From assembly GCA_964372115.1 (NCBI GenBank), contig CAYJPN010000022.1, positions 28,187 through 92,186 on the forward strand: DNA of 64,000 nucleotides. Direction: 5' to 3'. The position numbers and the translations under genes are program-made. Under the pieces are notes generated by a model that worked only from the letters and a program-made list of their open reading frames with translations, was not told where the DNA came from and made no database searches. Positions 43,030-51,439 of the stretch are shown here, piece by piece; position 1 is the first letter of the stretch, and every line of letters begins with the position of its first letter. The stretch is from CG2-30-36-16 sp964372115 (GTDB taxonomy: Bacteria; Bacteroidota; Ignavibacteria; Ignavibacteriales; Ignavibacteriaceae).

Positions 43030-45156
43030 ATGAGTACTCATATTCTTAAAAGCTTCGTGGGAAAACTCACAATATTCTTTTTGTTCTTCATATGCTTTAA
43101 TTATTTTGTTTTTCCAAAGGAGAATAATGAAATTGCAGTTGTTACTTATGTATCAAGTAATGAACAGGAAAGATCAGTCAAAGCTCTTATTAAAAGTATC
43201 CGTGAATTAAGTGGCAGCTATAGTGAATGCAATATTTATATAGTATTGGGTGATATAGAAAACTTTCCCGCTAATTCACTTCAGGGAAAAAACATAGAAA
43301 TACTGCCAATTGAAATGGATAAATCATTTATGGATTATCCTTTGGCGATAAAAGCTTTTGCCGCCGCACAGGTCGAAAAAATTGTCAAAGATAAAGTTGA
43401 AAGTTTAGTTTGGTTTGATCCGGGAGTGGTCGTGTTTAACTCATTCGATGCGCTGGATCTTAAAAATAAATATGATGCTTCATTCCGACCTGTTACGATT
43501 TCAAACAATATCAGTATCACTCCCGGTACCGAGCCGAATGATTACTGGGCGCCGATTTATAATTTGTGCGGAATTGAATATCAAAAATTATCAACATTGA
43601 AAACTATTGTTGATAATGTCGAAATCCAACCTTACTATAATTGTGAGGTATTCTCGGTAAATCCGAAACTTGGAATCTGTTCGGAGTGGGCGGAAAAATT
43701 GGAGATTCTGCTTCGTGACGACTCCTATCAAAAAAACGTCTGTACATCATTTTTGCGGAAACTGTTTCTTCACCAGGCCGTTCTCAGCGGTGTGATTTCT
43801 TCTAAAATTAATCCGGAGAAAATTAAATCTTTACCGGTTACGAGCGGATATCCTTTTAATCAGCACGATAGGCTACCCGATGATAAAAAAGTATCATCTT
43901 TAAATGAATGCTCTGTTGTCATTTTCGATTATGCCTGGGATCGCATTCCGACCTGGATGAAAAATATTAAAATTGAAGAACCTCTTAAAAGCTGGTTGTT
44001 CGGGACGTATCTCGATTATATGAAATTGAATGACAACCTTTACAGGATTGAAGGTTCGTGTAATTCTTATCTTGTTACAACAAAGGATGGAAGCGTATTG
44101 ATCGATCCGGCAGGCGCTTCTATCGAATCTGCATTTTATAAAAAAGTTATTGAAAAATATCCTCTGAAAACAATACTGCTTACACATGCTCACCAAGATC
44201 ACTCGAACGATATTGCAGTATGGAAGGATGGTAAAGATATTCCGGTGATAGCGCAGCGTGAATTTAAAACATACTTTGAATATCAATCGGATTTCGCCGG
44301 ATTTTTCGACAGACGAAATGCAATTTGGTCCGGCAAAGCTATCACATCCGATCCAACACCGATACCAAATTCCAGTCAGGAGCCAACAATATTTTTTGCC
44401 GACGACTACGAATATAATTTGGGCGGATTAACATTTAAAATGATTCACACTCCCGGTGAAACTCCCGATCATACAACAATTTGGATTCCGGAATTATCCT
44501 CTGTGTTTGTTGGAGATAATTATTACGAGTATTTTATAAACAACTCCACATTTAGGGGAACGATGATCCGTCCGATGAATGGATATATTTCTGCGATGGA
44601 CACTGCGTTATCATTCAAATCAAAATATTTTCTACCCGGACACGGATCACCGATTGCCGGAGAAAAAGATATAAACGAGACTGTTGGAAATTTTCGTGAC
44701 GCACTAAAATATATTTATGATGAAACAGTAAAAGGTATTAATGAGGGTAAAGATGTTTATACTTTAATGAAGGAAATAAAACTCCCCGAAAAATTTAACA
44801 TCGGGCAATATTTCGGTAAGGTTGAATGGACTGTAAGAGGAATTTATCAGGAATATGTTGGCTGGTTTGATGAAAATCCGGTTACTATGTATACCGAACC
44901 AGTTTCCAGCATTTATCACGATTTGATGGAGCTTGCCGGAATTGAAGCAATAAATCAAAGAGCAGAAAAATTGTTAAATGAAAAAGAATATGTAAAGGTT
45001 CTTCACTTAACGGATATAGTTTTACAATTGAATCAGGATAATAAAACAACAAACGAGATTCGTCGCAAGACATTGGAAGCATTAAAAACCGGGACACGAA
45101 ATTATATTGAACGCGTCTGGCTCGATTACGGAATAAGAACTTCTAATGAAAATTAG
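43030..45156 (+). CDS. Fusion: glycosyltransferase-like domain + alkylsulfatase-type metallo-beta-lactamase
   Basis: 708 residues with an N-terminal signal/anchor helix. Residues 35-310 look like a GT-A-type nucleotide-sugar transferase (IAVVTYVSSNEQERSVKALI, VESLVWFDPGVVVFNSFDAL), but the usual DxD is replaced by DPG, so it may be inactive. Residues 330-560 form a metallo-beta-lactamase fold with THAHQDHSND (H386, H388, D390, H391), HTPGETPDHT, FVGDNYYEY and LPGHGSP. Residues 560-700 match an alkylsulfatase dimerisation domain (GKVEWTVRGIYQEYVGWFDE). The SCP2-like C-terminal domain of SdsA1 is missing. A sulfatase or phosphodiester hydrolase role is possible. Confidence 0.78.
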   Translation: MSTHILKSFVGKLTIFFLFFICFNYFVFPKENNEIAVVTYVSSNEQERSVKALIKSIRELSGSYSECNIYIVLGDIENFPANSLQGKNIEILPIEMDKSFMDYPLAIKAFAAAQVEKIVKDKVESLVWFDPGVVVFNSFDALDLKNKYDASFRPVTISNNISITPGTEPNDYWAPIYNLCGIEYQKLSTLKTIVDNVEIQPYYNCEVFSVNPKLGICSEWAEKLEILLRDDSYQKNVCTSFLRKLFLHQAVLSGVISSKINPEKIKSLPVTSGYPFNQHDRLPDDKKVSSLNECSVVIFDYAWDRIPTWMKNIKIEEPLKSWLFGTYLDYMKLNDNLYRIEGSCNSYLVTTKDGSVLIDPAGASIESAFYKKVIEKYPLKTILLTHAHQDHSNDIAVWKDGKDIPVIAQREFKTYFEYQSDFAGFFDRRNAIWSGKAITSDPTPIPNSSQEPTIFFADDYEYNLGGLTFKMIHTPGETPDHTTIWIPELSSVFVGDNYYEYFINNSTFRGTMIRPMNGYISAMDTALSFKSKYFLPGHGSPIAGEKDINETVGNFRDALKYIYDETVKGINEGKDVYTLMKEIKLPEKFNIGQYFGKVEWTVRGIYQEYVGWFDENPVTMYTEPVSSIYHDLMELAGIEAINQRAEKLLNEKEYVKVLHLTDIVLQLNQDNKTTNEIRRKTLEALKTGTRNYIERVWLDYGIRTSNEN

Positions 45157-45163
45157 TATACCA

Positions 45164-45232
45164 AAATCTCTCGAGTTGAATCCGAATAATGAAAATGCAA
45201 AGAAGTTGCTGGAAGAATTAAGAAATTATTAA
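45164..45232 (+). pseudogene. C-terminal TPR remnant of a lost gene
   Basis: Just after the fusion gene an open frame reads KSLELNPNNENAKKLLEELR then NY and TAA, with no start codon. It is the typical end of a TPR domain and resembles the tail of the hydrolase at 41444 (KSLLINPQNQNAENQLKIL). It is probably what is left after deletion of a paralogue. Confidence 0.6.
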
Positions 45233-45233
45233 A

Positions 45234-45740
45234 ATGGATATCAATAAGAATAAAATAATAAACTGCATCTTTTTTACTGGCTTTGCTGCACTAATAATTT
45301 TAGGCTGTGATCAAGAAAATGAAAATCAGCTCATTATAATTAAAGACTCAAAAGCAGTTGAAAAATCAATCAATGATATATTCGGTTGGGCGGTAAATAA
45401 AGATTTCGCATTGTTCTTCAATACTATTTCCGACGATACCAATTTTATTAGTGTTACTCCATATGCCAGAGTAAAATTCGGAATTGATGCCGTCAAAAAA
45501 GATTCGTCATTTTGGGGTAGCCCGGATTTTAAAGCTATCCGGCATGAGATTCGGGATTTAAGAATTAACTTTTCGAAGGAAGGAAGTGTAGTATGGTTTT
45601 ATTGTGAGCTCGATGACATCAACACATGGAAAGGCGAACCGGCTAATTGGGAAAATGTAAGATGGACTGGCGTACTGGAAAAGCGAAATGGAAAATGGAG
45701 AGTTGTGCAACAGCATTTTTCGTGGGCTAAAGAAAATTAA
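45234..45740 (+). CDS. NTF2/SnoaL-like lipoprotein (copy 1)
   Basis: 168-residue lipoprotein with a lipobox IILGC and Asp at +2. The mature part is one SnoaL/DUF4440-like domain: VEKSINDIFGWAVNKDFALF, FISVTPYARVKFGIDAVKKD and RWTGVLEKRNGKWRVVQQHF. This fold binds small molecules in a cone-shaped pocket; some members are isomerases, many have no known activity. A paralogue is encoded at 50942 in the same cluster. It starts 2 bases after the TPR remnant. Confidence 0.8.
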   Translation: MDINKNKIINCIFFTGFAALIILGCDQENENQLIIIKDSKAVEKSINDIFGWAVNKDFALFFNTISDDTNFISVTPYARVKFGIDAVKKDSSFWGSPDFKAIRHEIRDLRINFSKEGSVVWFYCELDDINTWKGEPANWENVRWTGVLEKRNGKWRVVQQHFSWAKEN

Positions 45741-45906
45741 TTCGGTGCGGACAATTATTCTTCGAATATCTTCGCATAATTAATTGAATAATATTCTGGG
45801 ACGGAAACAAAAGCGATTCTAAAGCATCTATTAGTCTGTGAAATAGCGTCGTTGTCCTTATTTTAAAGAAGATGTTCAAATAAATATTTGTAGATGTCTG
45901 TTAAAT

Positions 45907-46833
45907 ATGATTTATAAAAAAATAATTCTTCATATAAAGTGCCGGTTTATCACCGAATTACTACCGCTTGTGTTAATTATTCTTTCGTCGATTTCTTTGC
46001 TTTCGTGCAAAGGGAAAGAAAACAGCGCTGATGAGATTGGGCGATTCATAAAATTAGAAAACATTACGAAAAAAACATCTCTAATCAAATTTGGCTATGA
46101 AGCGGTAATAGCTGTCTCAACTCAAAACGGAATTGTTTTAGTTGATGCCGGAATTTCTAATTCATTAACAACCGAATATCGAAAGGTTATCGAACAAAAT
46201 TATGGAATGAATGATTTCGCATATCTCATCAATACTCATTCGCACTGGGATCATACCGGAGGGAATCAAGTATTTGCTGATGCAGTAATCATCGCACACG
46301 AAAATTGTACGAGTGAAATGACTGAATACTGGAAGGATAAAGAAAAAATAAAAGCCGGAGTACGGAAAATTATTATCGATTATGAAAATCAATTAAAAAA
46401 TATTGATTCCGAATGGCAGGATAGTCTCGAAATAAAACTTCAAAAAATCCGATTTCAGCATGTCCTAGACGATTTAACGAATGACCGCGAAGTGACTTTA
46501 CCGACAAAAGTTTTTGAAGACACAATGAACATCTCAATGGGAGATGTTAACTTTAATTTGAAATATTTTGGTAAAGCCCATTCCAATAGCGATATCTTAA
46601 TTCATATTCCCGAAGAAAAAGTTTTACTGGTCGGTGATCTGTTTTCAGAATATGGAAGACCGTCAATTGCAGCGAAGAACATACTGGATGCGGAAAAATG
46701 TGTAGAAGTTAAACAATGGATAGAAGACCGTCTGAAAAATATTGAGGTAGTTATTGGAGGGCACGGACAAATTATGAAAAATAAGGATCTATTATTATTC
46801 ATCGAAAATATTGAAAAAATAAAAAAGGAGTGA
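45907..46833 (+). CDS. Metallo-beta-lactamase-fold lipoprotein
   Basis: 308-residue exported protein with a basic N-terminus, a hydrophobic segment and a lipobox-like LLSC. The MBL fold is clear: IVLVDAGISNSL, then INTHSHWDHTGGNQVF (HxHxDH), KYFGKAHSNSDILIH with the third His, VLLVGDLFSEYG with the bridging Asp, and VIGGHGQIM. It resembles the periplasmic hydrolase group (subclass B3-like or quorum-quenching type), but substrate is unknown. It ends 1 base before the next gene. Confidence 0.82.
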   Translation: MIYKKIILHIKCRFITELLPLVLIILSSISLLSCKGKENSADEIGRFIKLENITKKTSLIKFGYEAVIAVSTQNGIVLVDAGISNSLTTEYRKVIEQNYGMNDFAYLINTHSHWDHTGGNQVFADAVIIAHENCTSEMTEYWKDKEKIKAGVRKIIIDYENQLKNIDSEWQDSLEIKLQKIRFQHVLDDLTNDREVTLPTKVFEDTMNISMGDVNFNLKYFGKAHSNSDILIHIPEEKVLLVGDLFSEYGRPSIAAKNILDAEKCVEVKQWIEDRLKNIEVVIGGHGQIMKNKDLLLFIENIEKIKKE

Positions 46834-46834
46834 A

Positions 46835-47761
46835 ATGAAAATTAATCTATTAACCTTATCGATTATAGTTTGTCTTCATCTGCCGTCAATTTACAGGGCG
46901 CAGCAAATACCGGACAGCAGCTTTGTCTACACAATAACTTCGCCGGCTTATTCAGTAGGTAGCGGACCATCAATTTATATCGATGGAGCTCATTATAATT
47001 TTCATACAATAGGTGGCGGTTTTTACCCGGTTGCCAGGCTTTTGAAATCGGATGGATACCGGGTTTCGGGACTTAATGAGTCGATAACAAAAAGAGATAT
47101 TTTGAATAATTGTAAAATTCTTATCATTGCTAATGCTTTGCATTCATCGAATAATGATGATTGGATTCTACCAAATCCTTCGGCTTTTACGGCAGATGAA
47201 ATAAGTGTTATCAAATTATGGGTTGAGGATGGGGGAAGTTTGTTTCTAATTGCGGATCATATGCCATTCGCCGGTGCGGCTTATGATCTTGGTAAAGTAT
47301 TCGGTTTCGAGTTTTTGAATGGGTTTGCATATACAAGGGAGAGGGCGTGGCCGCCATCAATATTTTCATCAAAGAATGGTACTTTAAATAAATCGCTAAT
47401 TACCGATGGCATTAATGAGAGTGAAAGGATTGATTCCGTTGCTACTTTTACTGGATCTTCATTTAAGGCACCGTCTGAGGCAATTCCGGTTTTATCCTTC
47501 ACTGCTGAAAACTACTCTCTTCAACCTGATACTGCGTGGGTTTTTAAAGATAGCACTCCTTCTCAAAATCTAAACGGTTTTTACCAGGGTGCTATAACAA
47601 ATTTCGGGAAAGGAAAAATTGCAGTGTTTGGTGAAGCTGCCATGTTCACGGCACAAATTGTCAATGAAAATTTCAAAGTTGGTTTCAATTCAGCGCAGGC
47701 TCCACAAAATGCTCAATTTGCATTAAATCTTATTCATTGGCTGGATGGATTAGATGAATAA
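46835..47761 (+). CDS. Exported DUF4350-like / glutamine-amidotransferase-fold protein
   Basis: 308-residue exported protein with a signal peptide (MKINLLTLSIIVCLHLPSIY). The core resembles the class I amidotransferase-like fold used by DUF4350 and GldG-type proteins: IYIDGAHYNFHTIGGGFYP, CKILIIANALHSSNND, IKLWVEDGGSLFLIADHMPF and GKGKIAVFGEAAMFTAQI. No catalytic Cys-His-Glu triad is apparent. This fold often binds or caps carbohydrate enzymes. It is coupled to the MBL lipoprotein gene (1-base gap). Confidence 0.7.
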   Translation: MKINLLTLSIIVCLHLPSIYRAQQIPDSSFVYTITSPAYSVGSGPSIYIDGAHYNFHTIGGGFYPVARLLKSDGYRVSGLNESITKRDILNNCKILIIANALHSSNNDDWILPNPSAFTADEISVIKLWVEDGGSLFLIADHMPFAGAAYDLGKVFGFEFLNGFAYTRERAWPPSIFSSKNGTLNKSLITDGINESERIDSVATFTGSSFKAPSEAIPVLSFTAENYSLQPDTAWVFKDSTPSQNLNGFYQGAITNFGKGKIAVFGEAAMFTAQIVNENFKVGFNSAQAPQNAQFALNLIHWLDGLDE

Positions 47762-47891
47762 CAATTCTCAACTGTTGGTTAAATAGTGAAAAACTATAAA
47801 TTATTAATCACCTTAGCAAAAGCATTCTCAAAGTAAATTAATTGTTGTTTTCAACAAATTATCTCATTATTAAAAATAGAGGAATAGTCAT

Positions 47892-48399
47892 ATGAAAAAA
47901 TGTATTTGCGCAATATTATTTCTACTAAATACAGCTCAGTTAACAACAATAGCGCAGACACTCGATGAAAATCTAAAAATATTACAGCCTTTAATTGGCA
48001 ACATTTGGACGGGAAAATTGAACGCGCCTGACGGAAACGCAGCCTGCCCGACAACCTGCGAGTTTAAGGCAAAGTGGGCGGGAAAAATAATTAATCTACT
48101 TTTTCCACACCTCAAATTAATGACTATGCCGAAGGTCTTTTCTATTGGGATACAAACGAGAAAAAATTACTGTTGTAATTGTGCATAGTAGTGGGGTCTT
48201 TAAAAAAGGTTTTATAGAGATTGAGGATGGGTTGCTTACAATGAAAGGGAAAATTTCTTTCCCCGATAGGACATTCGATTTTAAAAATACATTTGAATTT
48301 CCTTCTGATGGAAAGATGATCGATAAATGGTATCAGAATGCGTTTGGTTCTTGGCGTCCAGGACACGTGATTGAATTTACGAAAACACAAAATAAATAG
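47892..48399 (+). pseudogene. Frameshifted paralogue of the small secreted protein at 50384
   Basis: Signal peptide and first half (LDENLKILQPLIGNIWTGKL) are in one frame from ATG 47892. The middle (STFSTPQINDYAEGLFYWDT) is in a second frame from about 48095. The last part (ITVVIVHSSGVFKKGFIEIE, ISFPDRTFDFKNTFEF, WYQNAFGSWRPGHVIEF) is in a third frame from about 48165. Together they align over their length with the intact protein at 50384. At least two frameshifts, one in an A-run, disrupt it. Confidence 0.75.
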
Positions 48400-48485
48400 T
48401 CTTTAATCATTAAATCTCTTAAATGGTGCATTGCGAGATACATGATATTTAATATTTAATTTAAGAAATAAAATTAGGTAATAAT

Positions 48486-50345
48486 ATGAAATCCAAATTA
48501 TCTGAATTCAGAATTCTATTCTTTTTACTTTTAATATTTGAAATGAATATTTTGGCTCAAAAAATAACCGTTGATTTTAACTCCGATAATTGGGATAAAA
48601 GTCGTGCAAAAATAGTTGAACATCTTGGAAGACAAGCATTAATTGGCACTGCATTTCTCAACGATGTTGAATTACAAAATGGAATCATCGAAGTTGATAT
48701 TGCTACTACAGAAAAGACACGATCATATCCCGGAGTTTTATTCCGTGTTCAGGATCAATCAAATTATGAACGTATATACTTTCGTCCGCACCGTTCACCG
48801 TTTTATGATGATGCACTGCAATACGCACCGACATTTAACGGAGTTGACAGTTGGCAGATTTATAACGGACCGGGTGAAACTTCCTCGCTTGATATTCCTG
48901 CAGATCAATGGAATCATTTAAAAATTGTTTTATCAGGCGACCAAGCAAGAATATTTTGGAATGACGATACCGAACCGGTTTTGATAATTCCTCAATTAGA
49001 TTTTGGTGAAAGCAAAGGATCAATCGGTCTAACAGGCCCAATGAATGGTACGGCTTACTATTCTAATTTTTCTTATGAAATAAAAAATGATTTGACGTTA
49101 CCGGAAGTCGTCCCGGATGAACCAATCTGCGGCATTGTTAAAGATTGGAAGATATCTGAGCAGTTGCCTTACATAGGAACAGATTTCACAAAGTATCCAA
49201 GGAATGATTTGCTCTCCACAATAAACTGGCAAAGTATTAATGCAGATGATGAAGGCATTGTGGATGTCTCACGTTATCTATCAAGAAAATCACGTGCTGC
49301 TGATTATATATTAGCAAAAACAACCATAACAGTAGAGAAAGATACATTGATGCGTTACGGCTTTGGTTACAGTGATTTTGTAACAGTATTCTTAAATAAA
49401 CAGCCAATGTTTCTTGGAGTCTCTTCTTATCAATATCGTGATAAATCATTTTTAGGAATTGTAGGCTACTTTGATAATCTATTTCTTCCGTTAAAAAAAG
49501 GAGATAATGAATTGCTGCTGCAACTCGGTGAGTTTATGGGAGGATGGGGATTTTGTTTCCGAGATGAAGAAACCGTCTTTATCGATGAAACATTACAAAA
49601 AAAGTGGAAGCAAAGTGAAGGGATAAATCTTCCCGAATCTGCTTTATATGATCCGAACACGGATGCAATTTATGTCTCTAACTATTTTTATGAAGGTCAC
49701 GAGTATCTCTCGAAGTTGTCAACTGATGGGGAAGTGATTGAAGCAAAATGGATAACGGGATTAAGAATGCCTACAGGCATGACTCTTTACAACAATAATT
49801 TATATGTGGTTGATCGAACTTCGATTAATATAATTGACATCGAGAAAAAAGAAATAATTGAAAAGATACTGTTGGAAGGTGTGGTAGGACCGAATGATCT
49901 AACTGCTGCGGATGACGGTACTATTTATATTTCCGATATGCCGGGAAATGCAATCTATAAATATTCCGAAGGGCGATTAGAAAAATGGTTGGAAAATTTG
50001 GGGTCCCCGAATGCGATGTTTGTAGAAGATAACAATTTATTTATCGGCGTAAATGGAAAAGTACTTCGAGTAAATATAAATGATAAATCAATTGATACCT
50101 TTGTTCAGTTTGAAGCCAGTGCAATGATTGACGGTATTCAACCTGATGGAAACGGTAACTATATTGTTTCCGATTATAACGGTAAAGTTTATTCGGTTAC
50201 TTCAAATGGGAAAAGAACGATGATATTGAATACGGCTACACCGGGTATTCAGTCGGCTGATATTAGTTATATCGCAGAGAAACAATTATTAATCATTCCT
50301 ACGTTTTATACAAATTCTATCGAAGCATATAAACTAAATAGATAG
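48486..50345 (+). CDS. Exported LamG-like + SMP-30-like two-domain protein
   Basis: 619-residue exported protein. A signal peptide is followed by a concanavalin/LamG-like (DUF1080-type) jelly-roll at about residues 25-200 (GVLFRVQDQSNYERIYFRPH, WNHLKIVLSGDQARIFWNDD, GSIGLTGPMNGTAYYSNFSY). A linker domain (about 205-380) has carbohydrate-esterase-accessory-like strands. The C-terminal SMP-30/NHL propeller (about 390-619) has LYDPNTDAIYVSNYFYEGHE, GPNDLTAADDGTIYISDMPG and IDGIQPDGNGNYIVSDYNG. No T9SS tail or lipobox. It could recognise and open a lactone or glycan; this is inferred from fold only. Confidence 0.72.
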   Translation: MKSKLSEFRILFFLLLIFEMNILAQKITVDFNSDNWDKSRAKIVEHLGRQALIGTAFLNDVELQNGIIEVDIATTEKTRSYPGVLFRVQDQSNYERIYFRPHRSPFYDDALQYAPTFNGVDSWQIYNGPGETSSLDIPADQWNHLKIVLSGDQARIFWNDDTEPVLIIPQLDFGESKGSIGLTGPMNGTAYYSNFSYEIKNDLTLPEVVPDEPICGIVKDWKISEQLPYIGTDFTKYPRNDLLSTINWQSINADDEGIVDVSRYLSRKSRAADYILAKTTITVEKDTLMRYGFGYSDFVTVFLNKQPMFLGVSSYQYRDKSFLGIVGYFDNLFLPLKKGDNELLLQLGEFMGGWGFCFRDEETVFIDETLQKKWKQSEGINLPESALYDPNTDAIYVSNYFYEGHEYLSKLSTDGEVIEAKWITGLRMPTGMTLYNNNLYVVDRTSINIIDIEKKEIIEKILLEGVVGPNDLTAADDGTIYISDMPGNAIYKYSEGRLEKWLENLGSPNAMFVEDNNLFIGVNGKVLRVNINDKSIDTFVQFEASAMIDGIQPDGNGNYIVSDYNGKVYSVTSNGKRTMILNTATPGIQSADISYIAEKQLLIIPTFYTNSIEAYKLNR

Positions 50346-50383
50346 ATAACAATACTACTTTCAAATTTCATAAGAGGAATTAA

Positions 50384-50890
50384 ATGAATAACAGAAAATT
50401 ATCAGTTGTGTTTTTAATATTGTTTGTTATATCTGCCGTTCAAATTTGTGGACAGGTATTAAGCGAAGAACTAAAAATACTTGAACCTTTAGTTAACAAA
50501 ACATGGAGTGGAGAATTAAAAACTCCCGATGGTAAAAGAACATTGAGTGTTCAGCGTATTTTTACACCTATTATGGTGGGCAAATTTGTAAAATATCAAA
50601 GTTCTATTCCTGAAGTAAATTCTTCCCCGGAAGGATATTTCTATTGGGATAGAAATGAGAAGAAAATAGCAGTGCTGATAGTTAGTAAGGATGGAGTTTA
50701 TCAAAAAGGGTATGTGAGTGTTGCAGATGGAATAATAACTATTGCAGGCGAAATTTCCTTTCCTGAAAGATCGTTTAATTATAGAAATACCCTGCAATTT
50801 TTAGAAGATGGGAAACTTGTTGATCGTTGGTTTCAAAATGCGTTTGGCGAATGGAGGGCAGGTCACGTTATTGAATTGTCTGCGGAATAA
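50384..50890 (+). CDS. Small secreted protein, intact copy of a duplicated family
   Basis: 168-residue exported protein with a signal peptide (MNNRKLSVVFLILFVISAVQ). The mature part is a beta-rich domain: LKILEPLVNKTWSGELKTPD, GYFYWDRNEKKIAVLIVSKD, GEISFPERSFNYRNTLQF and RWFQNAFGEWRAGHVIEL. The strand pattern (WSGE..., YFYWD..., W/Q-NAFGEW) suggests a lipocalin-like or DUF-type barrel that I cannot name. A broken paralogue is at 47892. It is flanked by the LamG-propeller and an NTF2-like lipoprotein. Confidence 0.7.
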   Translation: MNNRKLSVVFLILFVISAVQICGQVLSEELKILEPLVNKTWSGELKTPDGKRTLSVQRIFTPIMVGKFVKYQSSIPEVNSSPEGYFYWDRNEKKIAVLIVSKDGVYQKGYVSVADGIITIAGEISFPERSFNYRNTLQFLEDGKLVDRWFQNAFGEWRAGHVIELSAE

Positions 50891-50941
50891 AATTGATTAT
50901 AATAAAAATAAATTTGCGAAATTTTTGTGGAGATTTATCAA

Positions 50942-51418
50942 ATGAAAAGGTTAGTAATTATCCTCGTGGTATTTCTTTTTTACTCTTGTACAAATGATTT
51001 AAATGTTGCTAACGAAAAAGAAAAAGATCTAAAATCAATTGCAAAAGTGATAAATGATAACATTAGCTGGGCTTTGGAAAAAGATTTGGATTTACTTTAC
51101 AGTACCGTGAAAAAGGATTCAACACTGTTATTCATTAATCCGGATGATTCTAAAATAGATGGCTTTGCCGAACTGGAAGAAACAGCCAATTCGTTTTGGA
51201 TGGATCCGAGATTTAAGGCAACGCATTCAGAAGTGAATAATTTAAGAATAACACTATCGGAAGCTGGAAACGTTGCTTGGTTCTTCTGTTTGCTTGATGA
51301 CTTCGGCGAGTGGGACGGACATCCTTATAAGTGGGAGAATGCAAGGTGGACAGGGGTTCTTGAAAAAATAAACGGTAAGTGGTTAATTAGACAAATGCAT
51401 ATTTCTTTTCCTAAATAA
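50942..51418 (+). CDS. NTF2/SnoaL-like lipoprotein (copy 2)
   Basis: 158-residue lipoprotein. The start is ATG 50942 (GTGGAG upstream), giving the signal peptide MKRLVIILVVFLFYSC with its lipobox Cys; an upstream in-frame GTG is less likely. The mature SnoaL/DUF4440-like domain parallels the protein at 45234: KVINDNISWALEKDLDLLYS, FWMDPRFKATHSEVNNLRIT and ARWTGVLEKINGKWLIRQMH. The two copies bracket the MBL, DUF4350-like and LamG genes, pointing to a segmental duplication. Confidence 0.8.
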   Translation: MKRLVIILVVFLFYSCTNDLNVANEKEKDLKSIAKVINDNISWALEKDLDLLYSTVKKDSTLLFINPDDSKIDGFAELEETANSFWMDPRFKATHSEVNNLRITLSEAGNVAWFFCLLDDFGEWDGHPYKWENARWTGVLEKINGKWLIRQMHISFPK

Positions 51419-51439
51419 ATAATTTTATTGAGGTGTGTT

